Source of the DNA: Streptomyces maremycinicus
GTDB lineage: Bacteria; Actinomycetota; Actinomycetes; Streptomycetales; Streptomycetaceae
NCBI RefSeq assembly: GCF_001184025.1
Contig: NZ_BBYG01000017.1
Span: forward strand, 310,001 to 374,000
Length of the DNA stretch: 64,000 bases
Direction: 5' to 3'
Positions 1-7,199 of the stretch are shown here, piece by piece; within the stretch, counting starts at the first letter, position 1; each line of letters opens with the position of its first letter. The notes under the pieces are model-generated. The model saw nothing but the letters and a program-made list of their open reading frames with translations, had not been told where the DNA came from and ran no database searches. The position numbers and the translations under genes were made by a program.

Positions 1-420
1 GTTGGCGACGGTCAGGCCGAGGAACATCAGCGACACCGAGCGGGCCTTGCGCTCCGGGGCGACCAGGTTGGTGGCGACCACCGCGCCGACGCCGAAGAAC
101 GCGCCGTGCGGGAGACCGCTGAGGAAGCGGGCGGCCAGCAGCGAGTCGTATCCGGGGGCGAAGGCCGACAGGGCGTTGCCCACGACGAACAGGCCCATCA
201 GGGAGATCAGGACGGTCCGGCGGGACATCCGGGCCGTGACCGCGGCCAGCAGCGGCGCCCCGATGACCACGCCGAGCGCGTAGGCCGAGACCAGGTGTCC
301 GGCCGTCGGGATCGAGACATGCAGGTCGTCCGCGACATCGGGCAGCAGGCCCATCATCACGAACTCCGTGGTGCCGATTCCGAAGGCACCCACGGCCAGG
401 GCGAGCAGGGCCAGGGGCAT
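1..420 (-). CDS. MFS drug/metabolite exporter, DHA1-like (3' end outside window)
   Basis: Reading leftward from an ATG at 420, 140 codons are open to the window edge, so only the N-terminal third is present. The start (MPLALLALAVGAFGIGTTEF) is typical of DHA1-family MFS exporters of the AraJ/Cmx type. It carries the G-x-x-E-F motif in helix 1 and then hydrophobic helices alternating with short loops. The segment RMSRRTVLI after helix 2 is the usual basic loop of MFS motif A. Such proteins use the proton gradient to expel small molecules such as chloramphenicol-like drugs, arabinose or purines. The substrate cannot be told from this part. It may instead belong to a general DHA1 subgroup without drug specificity. 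It is transcribed away from the EEP gene's promoter side with about 107 bases between them. Confidence 0.85.
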   Translation of the reverse strand, partial: MPLALLALAVGAFGIGTTEFVMMGLLPDVADDLHVSIPTAGHLVSAYALGVVIGAPLLAAVTARMSRRTVLISLMGLFVVGNALSAFAPGYDSLLAARFLSGLPHGAFFGVGAVVATNLVAPERKARSVSLMFLGLTVAN

Positions 421-527
421 GAGGGACACGCCTTTCAGGGAGAGGGGTTCCGTTCAGCATACGGGTCGTATGTTCAAGTACGGAACAAAGTCTCCCGGGC
501 CCGCTATTCCGGCGGGTGACCCCCTGA

Positions 528-1589
528 TTAAGGTGTGGTGACCTTCACGCGCGCCGCCACCGGCAGATGGTCGCTGCCCGTCTGCGGCAGCGTCCAGGAG
601 GTGACCGGCTCCACGCCCTTCACCATGATCTGGTCGATCCGCGCCATCGGGAACGACGCGGGCCAGCTGAAGCCGAAGCCGCTGCCCGCCGCGCCCTGGG
701 TGGAGCGCATCTGGGAGGTCACGGCGTTGAGCGAGCGGTCGTTCATGGTGCCGTTGAGGTCGCCGAGCAGGACCACCCGGGTCAGCTTCTCGTCGACGAT
801 CGCCTCGCCGAGCGCGTCGGCGCTCTTGTCGCGCTGCCGGGCGGTGAACCCGGCCTGGAGCTTGACCCGCACCGACGGGAGGTGGGCGACATAGACCGCG
901 ACCTGCCCCTCCGGGGCGGTGACCGTGGCCCGCATGGCGCGCGTCCAGCCCAGCTTGATGTCGACCGGCTTCACCCCGCTCAGCGGGTACCTGCTCCACA
1001 GGCCGACCGTGCCCTGCACGGAGTGGTACTTGTACGTCCCCGCCAGCGCCTTCTCGTACACCGGCACCGCCGTCGCGGTCAGCTCCTCCAGGGCCAGCAC
1101 ATCGGCCTCTGACGCGGCCACGTCCCGGGCGGTGCCGGCCGGGTCCGGGTTGTCGGCGTTGACGTTGTGGGTGGCGACGGTGAGATCGCCGCCGCTGCCG
1201 GTCCGGTCGACGAGGAGCCCGCCGAAGAGGTTCAGCCAGACCACGGCCGGGAGGACCACGGCGATCAGCGCGGTCGCCGACTTCCGCACCACCGCCAGCA
1301 CCAGCAGCACCGGCACGAACAGGCCGATCCAGGGAAGGAACGTCTCCGTGAGACTGCCGAGGTTGCCGTAGCGGTTGGGGATCCGCGAGTGCAGCCCCAT
1401 CACCATCGAGAACACCAGCGCGAAACCGGTCAGGACCAGGCCCCGCCGCCAGATGCGCGGATCACCGCGCCAGCCCGCGCCGATCCGGCCGAGCAGAGTG
1501 CCGATCAGGCGCCGGAGCCGAACTCCCCGAGGCTCGGGACCCGAGCCTCCGTTGTCGTCCGTCTCCGTCATGTACGCCTGCTGCGCCAT
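528..1589 (-). CDS. Membrane-anchored endonuclease/exonuclease/phosphatase (EEP) family protein
   Basis: This 353-residue protein has a cytoplasmic N-terminus, three closely spaced hydrophobic helices (about residues 48-125), then an EEP hydrolase domain (about 135-350). EEP landmarks are visible: THNVN at the start of the domain, EEL (metal-binding Glu), the LLGDLNGT motif and the final GSDHLPV (catalytic Asp-His). The family cleaves phosphodiester or phosphomonoester bonds with a divalent metal, and the Streptomyces membrane form probably has its active domain outside the cell. The substrate is unknown: DNA, phospholipid head group and inositol phosphates are all possible for this fold. A second in-frame ATG lies six codons in (1571). 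The first was chosen because GAGGCGA precedes it as a ribosome site. Confidence 0.85.
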   Translation of the reverse strand: MAQQAYMTETDDNGGSGPEPRGVRLRRLIGTLLGRIGAGWRGDPRIWRRGLVLTGFALVFSMVMGLHSRIPNRYGNLGSLTETFLPWIGLFVPVLLVLAVVRKSATALIAVVLPAVVWLNLFGGLLVDRTGSGGDLTVATHNVNADNPDPAGTARDVAASEADVLALEELTATAVPVYEKALAGTYKYHSVQGTVGLWSRYPLSGVKPVDIKLGWTRAMRATVTAPEGQVAVYVAHLPSVRVKLQAGFTARQRDKSADALGEAIVDEKLTRVVLLGDLNGTMNDRSLNAVTSQMRSTQGAAGSGFGFSWPASFPMARIDQIMVKGVEPVTSWTLPQTGSDHLPVAARVKVTTP

Positions 1590-1771
1590 ACCGTCGCCTC
1601 ACTGCCTGCCTTGCACACCGTCCGTTCCCCCGGGTACGACCCTAGGGGATGATCGGCTTCGATCTCGCCGTCCCGTGACGGCCGTACGGGGACGAGGACG
1701 ACCGGGGCGGTCCCACGGGTTCCGGTCACGCGCCACTCGGACCGGTCTGTGACGAAACGCGCACATTGGGG

Positions 1772-2422
1772 CTACCCGGTCGCGGAACTGACGGGGCGTA
1801 GCCCGGCGAGCAGCGTGTCGACGATGCGCGCCGGGAGCTCCTCGGGAAGGTCGGCGTCGGGACGCATGACCGCGCGCACGAGCATGGGGCCCATGAAGAT
1901 GTCGTTCACCAGTTCCACGTCGAGGTCGGCGCGCAGTTCGCCGTTCTCCTGACCCCGGCGCAGGACCTCGACGGCCATCCTGCGCCGGGGTTCTATCGCC
2001 GTGTTGCGGTACGCCGCCCAGATCTTGGGGCTGCTCTTCATCTGCGCGTGGACGTTGTACAGGATCGCCGAGGACCGGTTGGCCAGGCCCCGCCGGCGCA
2101 GCGTCTCCAGGAGCACGACCAGGTCGTCACGCATGGAGGTGCCGGGGAGTTCGGGGTCCTGCGGCTCGGCGGCGCGCACCACGTCGACGAAGAGCTCCTC
2201 CTTGCCGCTCCACCGGCGGTAGATGGCGGCCTTGCCGACGCCGGCGGTACGGGCGATGCGCTCGATGGAGATCTCGGCGAGCGAGACGCCGTCCTCCAGC
2301 AGCTTCATCGTGCCCTCGAGGATGGCCCGTTCGACGGCCTCGCTCCGTGGCCGCCCCCGCGCGGGCGGCTCCGCCCGCACGCCGGTGTCCCTGACGCTGG
2401 TCCCCCTGTCGGCGAGGCTCAC
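1772..2422 (-). CDS. TetR-family repressor of the adjacent efflux gene
   Basis: The GTG start at 2422 is preceded by AAAGGA at good spacing and gives 216 residues. The open frame extends further upstream, but that part is arginine/glycine-rich and non-protein-like. Residues about 30-75 form the TetR DNA-binding domain (ISIERIARTAGVGKAAIYRRW), and the rest is the ligand/dimer domain (TetR_C-like). The gene lies 86 bp downstream of a DHA2 efflux gene on the same strand, separated from it by a strong hairpin. It probably represses that exporter through the palindrome at 4127-4149, with the exporter substrate as inducer. The ligand is not predictable. Confidence 0.9.
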   Translation of the reverse strand: MSLADRGTSVRDTGVRAEPPARGRPRSEAVERAILEGTMKLLEDGVSLAEISIERIARTAGVGKAAIYRRWSGKEELFVDVVRAAEPQDPELPGTSMRDDLVVLLETLRRRGLANRSSAILYNVHAQMKSSPKIWAAYRNTAIEPRRRMAVEVLRRGQENGELRADLDVELVNDIFMGPMLVRAVMRPDADLPEELPARIVDTLLAGLRPVSSATG

Positions 2423-2468
2423 GTGTTCGGTCCTTTCGTCACGGTGCGGGAATTGTCGCCCGAGGGGC

Positions 2469-2500
2469 GGCCGGGGCGGCGGTTCCCGGCCGCCCCGGCC
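2469..2500 (-). terminator. GC-rich hairpin between efflux gene and tetR
   Basis: Twelve-base perfect arms (GGCCGGGGCGGC and its complement) flank an 8-base loop just after the stop of the DHA2 gene. There is no T-run, so it may be an attenuating or processing hairpin rather than a full terminator. It would lower tetR expression relative to the exporter. Confidence 0.55.
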
Positions 2501-2508
2501 GGCGCCGC

Positions 2509-4104
2509 CTACGGCTTCGTCCGCGCCAACTCCCCTTCCTCCGCCGCGTCCTGCGGGGTGCGCGGCGGCCTGCCCGGCAGATACACGGCCACCACGACCG
2601 CGCCCACGGCCGCCACCCCGGCCCCGCACAGGGCGGTGACGTGCATGGCGTGCAGGAAGGCGTCGTTGGCGGGGGTGATCAGCGACCGGCCCTGGTCACC
2701 GAGCTTGGCGGCGACCCCGAGCGTCGCCTCGATGGACTCCCCCGCCGTGTCGCGCAGGCTCGCCGGCAGGCCGCCGAGGTGACCCTCGATGCCGCTGCGG
2801 TACGACGCCGACAGCACCGATCCGAGTACGGCGATGCCGAGCGCGCCGCCGAGCTGGCGGAAGGTGTTGCTGAGCGCGGAGGCGGAGCCGGCCTTCTCTC
2901 GGGGCAGGGCCTGCATGATGACCACGCTGGTGGGGGTCATGACGTGGGCCATTCCGGCGCCCATGCAGAAGAAGACGATCTCCAGGAGCCAGATCGGGGT
3001 GTCGGCGTCCAGCGTGGCGAAGGCGACCAGGGTCGCCGCGAGGACGACCATCGCCGCGGTGGTCGTGACCCGGACCCCGAAGCGGTCGACGACCAGCCGG
3101 GCGCGCGGCGCGAAGATCAGCTGGGCGGCGGCCAGCGGCAGCAGCAGCAGCCCGGACTGGAGCGGGGAGTAGCCGCGCACGCTCTGGGTGTAGAAGACCG
3201 AGAAGAAGGTGACGCCCATCAACGCGAAGAAGACCAGCGTGATCACGGCCATCGCGGCCGAGAACACCTTGTTCTTGAAGTAGTCCATGTCGACGGACGG
3301 ATGGTCGCTGCGCTTCTCGAACACCACGAACGCGACGAGGACGAGCAGGCCGGCCGCCGTGGTCGCCAGCACGGTCGGATCCGTGAAGTCGGCCAGCTCA
3401 CCGCCCTTGATGATGCCGTAGACGAGCAGGACCAGGCCGACGACCGACAGCGCGACGCCGACCAGGTCGATGCGGCCGGGGTTCGGGTCGCGGGACTCGG
3501 GCACCAGCCACAGCATCAGCCCGAACGCGAGCACCACGATCGGCACGTTGATGAGGAAGACCGAGCCCCACCAGAAGTGGTCGAGCAGCAGACCGCCGGT
3601 GATGGGGCCGATGGCGATGGCGAGCCCGACACCGCCCGCCCAGATGCCGATCGCCTTGGGCTGCTCCTCGCGCTCGAAGACGTTCATCAGGACGGCGAGG
3701 GTCGCGGGCATCACGAAGGCGGCGCCGACGGCCATCAGCGCGCGGAAGGCGATGAGCTGGGCCGGCGAGCCGGACTCCGCGGCGAGCGCGGAGCCGATGC
3801 CGAACACGGCCAGCCCGCCGAGCAGGACCTTCTTGCGGCCGAGCCGGTCACCGAGCAGACCGGCGGTGAACAGCAGTCCCGCGAAGACGAGCGTGTAGGA
3901 GTTTATCGCCCACTCCAGCTCGCTCTGGGTGGCACCGAGGCCGGTCGGGGCCGGTGTCGAGATCGTCTTGATCGCGACGTTCAGGATCGAGTTGTCGAGC
4001 ACCACGATCAGCAGGCTCAGCATCAGAACACCGAGGATGGCCCAACGACGCCGGTGCACCGCTTCCGGTATGCGCGGAGCGGTGGGGACGGCAGGAGTAG
4101 TCAT
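2509..4104 (-). CDS. MFS multidrug exporter, DHA2 (EmrB/QacA) family
   Basis: The 531 residues and 14 predicted membrane helices match the DHA2 family, which exports drugs against protons. Helix 1 carries the family signature ILGVLMLSLLIVVLDNSILNVA with the usual conserved Asp. Motif A is GDRLGRKKVLLGG. The antiporter motif C region in helix 5 is GIWAGGVGLAIAIGPITGG. Length and order are normal. The tetR gene follows on the same strand and a long palindrome lies in the promoter, so this is a typical repressor/efflux cassette. The substrate could be an antibiotic, dye or own metabolite. Confidence 0.93.
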   Translation of the reverse strand: MTTPAVPTAPRIPEAVHRRRWAILGVLMLSLLIVVLDNSILNVAIKTISTPAPTGLGATQSELEWAINSYTLVFAGLLFTAGLLGDRLGRKKVLLGGLAVFGIGSALAAESGSPAQLIAFRALMAVGAAFVMPATLAVLMNVFEREEQPKAIGIWAGGVGLAIAIGPITGGLLLDHFWWGSVFLINVPIVVLAFGLMLWLVPESRDPNPGRIDLVGVALSVVGLVLLVYGIIKGGELADFTDPTVLATTAAGLLVLVAFVVFEKRSDHPSVDMDYFKNKVFSAAMAVITLVFFALMGVTFFSVFYTQSVRGYSPLQSGLLLLPLAAAQLIFAPRARLVVDRFGVRVTTTAAMVVLAATLVAFATLDADTPIWLLEIVFFCMGAGMAHVMTPTSVVIMQALPREKAGSASALSNTFRQLGGALGIAVLGSVLSASYRSGIEGHLGGLPASLRDTAGESIEATLGVAAKLGDQGRSLITPANDAFLHAMHVTALCGAGVAAVGAVVVAVYLPGRPPRTPQDAAEEGELARTKP

Positions 4105-4126
4105 GACGTCGAGGGTAGGCCACTTC

Positions 4127-4149
4127 CGATACGAGACCGTCTCGTATCG
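4127..4149. promoter_or_regulatory. TetR-type operator
   Basis: A perfect inverted repeat of CGATACGAGA with a 3-base spacer (CCG) gives a 23-bp palindrome. It sits 22 bases upstream of the efflux-gene start and 136 bases upstream of panB. Size and symmetry fit a TetR dimer-pair site. It would block the leftward efflux promoter. Confidence 0.8.
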
Positions 4150-4285
4150 ATTCCTCTTACCGTTTTTCTTACTGAGGCTTTACCCACAGGGGGCGCTCTG
4201 GCTCTCCCTGGCACGAGGTGCCACCATGGGTGGTGGTCCGGGGACGCCGTGAGGGCGCCTCGAGATGACGTAAGGAGCCGTTGCA

Positions 4286-5152
4286 ATGACGCAGCTTTCG
4301 GCTGCCCGCACCAATGCCCCCGACGGCAGCAAGGCGCTGTACGGAGGCAAGGGCACACGCCGTATCACCGTCCGCGACATCGCCCTCGCCAAGGAGCGCG
4401 GCGAGAAGTGGCCCATGCTCACCGCCTACGACGCCATGACGGCGTCCGTCTTCGACGAGGCCGGGATCCCCGTGATGCTGGTGGGCGACTCGGCGGGCAA
4501 CTGCCATCTGGGGTACGAGACGACCGTGCCCGTCACCCTCGACGAGATGACCATGCTGTCGGCGGCGGTCGTACGGGGCACCAGCCGTGCGCTGATCGTC
4601 GGCGACCTGCCCTTCGGCTCCTACCAGGAGGGACCGGTGCAGGCGCTGCGCTCGGCGACCCGACTGGTCAAGGAGGCCGGGGTCGGCGCCGTGAAGCTGG
4701 AGGGCGGTGAGCGCTCGCACCGCCAGATCGAGCTGCTCGTCGAGTCCGGCATCCCGGTGATGGCGCACATCGGCCTGACCCCGCAGTCCGTGAACGCGAT
4801 GGGCTATCGCGTGCAGGGCCGCGGCGAGGAGGCCGCCCAGCAGCTGCTGCGGGACGCGAAGGCCGTGCAGGACGCGGGCGCCTTCGCGGTGGTGCTGGAG
4901 CTGGTCCCGGCCGAGCTGGCCGCCGAGGTCACCCGGGTGCTGCACATCCCGACCGTCGGCATCGGCGCCGGTCCGGAGACGGACGCCCAGGTACTGGTGT
5001 GGACCGACATGCTCGGGCTGACCGGCGGACGGGTGCCGAAGTTCGTCAAGCAGTACGCGAACCTGCGCGAGGTCATGGGCGACGCGGCGAAGGCGTTCGC
5101 CGAGGACGTCGTCGGCGGGACGTTCCCGACGGACGAGCACAGCGTCCACTGA
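4286..5152 (+). CDS. panB: 3-methyl-2-oxobutanoate hydroxymethyltransferase
   Basis: PanB transfers a hydroxymethyl group from 5,10-methylene-tetrahydrofolate to 2-oxoisovalerate to give ketopantoate, the first committed step of pantothenate (coenzyme A) synthesis in the cytosol. The 288-residue TIM-barrel sequence is unmistakable. It contains LTAYDAMTA, the metal/substrate segment VGDSAGNCHLGYETT, DLPFGSY, KLEGG, MAHIGLTPQS and GIGAGPETDAQVLVW. A short N-terminal extension of about 20 residues is usual in Streptomyces. AAGGAG stands at 4271-4280 before the ATG. It is transcribed alone and ends in a strong terminator. Confidence 0.98.
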   Translation: MTQLSAARTNAPDGSKALYGGKGTRRITVRDIALAKERGEKWPMLTAYDAMTASVFDEAGIPVMLVGDSAGNCHLGYETTVPVTLDEMTMLSAAVVRGTSRALIVGDLPFGSYQEGPVQALRSATRLVKEAGVGAVKLEGGERSHRQIELLVESGIPVMAHIGLTPQSVNAMGYRVQGRGEEAAQQLLRDAKAVQDAGAFAVVLELVPAELAAEVTRVLHIPTVGIGAGPETDAQVLVWTDMLGLTGGRVPKFVKQYANLREVMGDAAKAFAEDVVGGTFPTDEHSVH

Positions 5153-5168
5153 GCCATTTCCGCACCAC

Positions 5169-5210
5169 CGCAGCCCGCCGATCTTCCCCCGTCGGCGGGC
5201 TGCGCTCTTT
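5169..5210 (+). terminator. Rho-independent terminator of panB
   Basis: A perfect 13-bp stem (CGCAGCCCGCCGA and its complement) with a 10-base C-rich loop is followed by CTCTTT. It lies 16 bases after the panB stop. Confidence 0.85.
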
Positions 5211-5222
5211 CCGGCCGGCGCC

Positions 5223-5270
5223 TGTCGGGCGGATGTCGGTGCTGTCGGCGTCCTGTCGGTGGTTTGTCGG
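5223..5270 (+). promoter_or_regulatory. Array of five TGTCGG direct repeats before the ABC exporter operon
   Basis: TGTCGG begins at 5223, 5234, 5243, 5254 and 5265, so four of the five intervals follow a spacing of about one helical turn (11, 9, 11, 11). A possible -10 element, CAGAGT (5281-5286), stands 10 bases after the last repeat and 7 bases before the ATG at 5294, which would give a near-leaderless mRNA. SARP activators bind heptamer direct repeats spaced 11 bp upstream of the -10. A SARP gene lies at the other end of this operon, which makes it the first candidate to bind here. Confidence 0.5.
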
Positions 5271-5293
5271 TGGCGGGCGGCAGAGTTCCGGTC

Positions 5294-6319
5294 ATGACGC
5301 GAATCGACAAGAACCCCAGTGGCGCGGACAGCGCCGTGACCGTTCGGGGGTTGGTCAAGCACTACGGCGAGACCAAGGCGCTGGACGGGGTCGACCTGGA
5401 CGTACGGGCGGGCACCGTGATGGGGGTGCTCGGGCCGAACGGCGCCGGGAAGACGACCCTCGTGCGGATCCTGTCCACCCTGCTGGCCTCCGACACCGGG
5501 CAGGCCACCGTCGCCGGCTACGACGTGGCACGCCAGCCCCGGCAGCTGCGCCGGGTGATCGGCCTCACCGGTCAGTACGCCTCCGTGGACGAGAAGCTCC
5601 CCGGGTGGGAGAACCTCTACCTCATCGGACGGCTGCTCGACCTGCCCCGCAAGGAGGCCAGGACCCGCGCCGACGAGCTGCTGGAGCGGTTCTCGCTGAC
5701 GGACGCCGCCAAGCGGCCCGCGAGCACGTACTCCGGCGGTATGCGGCGCCGGCTCGACCTCGCCGCGTCGATGATCGGCCGGCCGCAGGTGCTGTTCCTG
5801 GACGAGCCGACGACCGGCCTCGACCCGCGCACCCGCAACGAGGTGTGGACCGAGGTCAAGGCCATGGTCGGGGACGGCGTCACCGTGCTGCTGACCACCC
5901 AGTACATGGAGGAGGCCGAGCAGCTCGCCTCCGAGCTGACCGTCGTCGACCGGGGCAAGGTCATCGCCGGCGGCGGCATCGAGGAGCTGAAGGCCCGCGT
6001 CGGCGGCCGGACGCTGCGGATACGGCCCGCCGACCCGCTCCAGCTGCGGCCGCTGGCGGGCTGGCTCGACGACCTCGGCATCACCGGGCTCGCCACCACC
6101 GTCGTGGACGCCGAGCGCGGTTCCGTCCTGGTGCCGGTGCTCAGCGACGAGCAGCTGACGGCCGTGATCGGCGCGGTCAGCGCGCGCGGCATCACGCTCG
6201 CCTCCCTCACCACCGAACTGCCCAGCCTGGACGAGGTGTTCCTGTCCCTCACCGGGCACCGCGCGAGTGCCCCCCAGGACGCCCGGCCCACCGAGACCCG
6301 CGAGGAGGTCGCCGTATGA
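5294..6319 (+). CDS. ABC exporter ATP-binding protein, DrrA-like
   Basis: This 341-residue ATPase energises the permease encoded next. Walker A is GPNGAGKTTL, the Q-loop region is TGQYASVDE, the ABC signature is YSGGMRRRLDL, Walker B is VLFLDEPTTGLD and the H-loop region is LLTTQYMEE. The C-terminal extension (about 230-330) is the DrrA-type regulatory tail. The family exports daunorubicin, oleandomycin or other metabolites. The ATG at 5294 was preferred to an upstream in-frame TTG (5264), which lies inside the repeat array. It overlaps the permease gene by ATGA, so the two are translated together. Confidence 0.93.
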   Translation: MTRIDKNPSGADSAVTVRGLVKHYGETKALDGVDLDVRAGTVMGVLGPNGAGKTTLVRILSTLLASDTGQATVAGYDVARQPRQLRRVIGLTGQYASVDEKLPGWENLYLIGRLLDLPRKEARTRADELLERFSLTDAAKRPASTYSGGMRRRLDLAASMIGRPQVLFLDEPTTGLDPRTRNEVWTEVKAMVGDGVTVLLTTQYMEEAEQLASELTVVDRGKVIAGGGIEELKARVGGRTLRIRPADPLQLRPLAGWLDDLGITGLATTVVDAERGSVLVPVLSDEQLTAVIGAVSARGITLASLTTELPSLDEVFLSLTGHRASAPQDARPTETREEVAV

Positions 6320-7134
6320 GCGCGGCCACGATCGACACAGCCACCACCGGCGACGCGCGTATCCCGCTGCGCAGCCATCTCCGGCACACCGGCGCGCTGA
6401 TCCGCCGCAACCTGCTGTGGATCCGGCAGGACCCCGAGTCGATGTTCGACGCGGTGCTCTTCCCGGTGATCTTCACCCTGCTGTTCGTGTACGTCTTCGG
6501 CGGCTCGATCGGGCAGTCGCTGGGCGGCGGGCAGGAGGCGTACGTGCAGTACGTCATTCCCGGGCTGCTGGCCATGATGGGGATGAACATGGCGCAGGGC
6601 GTGGGCACCGGCTTCAACACGGACTTCAACTCCGGGGTCATGGACCGCTTCCGGTCGCTGCCCATCGGACGGGGCTCGGTGCTCTTCGCCAAGATCGTCG
6701 TGGAACTGATGCGCATGCTGGTCGCCTGCGTGATCCTCATGGTGGTGGCCGTGCTGGTGGGCTTCGACATCACCCACTGGCCGGGGCTGTTCGCCGCCGT
6801 CGGTCTGGCCACGGTGTTCGGCTCGGCGCTGATGTGGGTGTTCCTCACCCTCGGCGTGGTGATGAAGAGCGCGCAGTCCGTGCAGGCGATGGGTTTCCTG
6901 GTGCTGATGCCGCTCCAGTTCGGCTCGTCGATCTTCGCGCCGACCCGGTCGATGCCCGGCTGGCTCCAGAACTTCACCGAGTACAACCCGCTGTCCTCGC
7001 TCGCCGACGCGGCGCGCGGACTGATGGTGGGCGGGCCCGTCGCGCACGGGCTGTGGGTGACGCTGGCCTGGTCGATCGGGCTGACCGCGGTGATGGCGCC
7101 GGTCGCCATCCACAAGTTCCGTACGAAGACCTGA
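6316..7134 (+). CDS. ABC-2 type permease, DrrB-like
   Basis: The 272-residue membrane protein has six predicted helices and the ABC-2 fold. It includes the cytosolic amphipathic start LIRRNLLWIRQDPESMFD and the conserved loop GVMDRFRSLPIGRGSVLF between helices 2 and 3. Its ATG overlaps the ATPase stop (ATGA), as in drrAB, and the two form a complete exporter. The substrate is unknown. Self-resistance or secretion of a metabolite is possible, but no biosynthetic gene is next to it. Confidence 0.92.
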   Translation: MSAATIDTATTGDARIPLRSHLRHTGALIRRNLLWIRQDPESMFDAVLFPVIFTLLFVYVFGGSIGQSLGGGQEAYVQYVIPGLLAMMGMNMAQGVGTGFNTDFNSGVMDRFRSLPIGRGSVLFAKIVVELMRMLVACVILMVVAVLVGFDITHWPGLFAAVGLATVFGSALMWVFLTLGVVMKSAQSVQAMGFLVLMPLQFGSSIFAPTRSMPGWLQNFTEYNPLSSLADAARGLMVGGPVAHGLWVTLAWSIGLTAVMAPVAIHKFRTKT

Positions 7135-7158
7135 GCCGGGGAGCCGGACGGGTCACGC

Positions 7159-7182
7159 CAGGACGCGGCGGTTCGCGTCCTG
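7159..7182. terminator. Convergent-gene hairpin
   Basis: Nine-base perfect arms (CAGGACGCG) with a 6-base loop lie between the convergent permease and SARP genes. No clear T-run follows on either side, so termination is inferred from position and symmetry. Confidence 0.5.
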
Positions 7183-7199
7183 CCGCGTCAGGACGGGTT

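Noticed and set aside
2641..4710. Very long plus-strand open frame opposite the DHA2 exporter
   Set aside because: It is the complement of the exporter gene, rich in Gly/Asp/Arg without hydrophobic periodicity; a typical high-GC antisense shadow.
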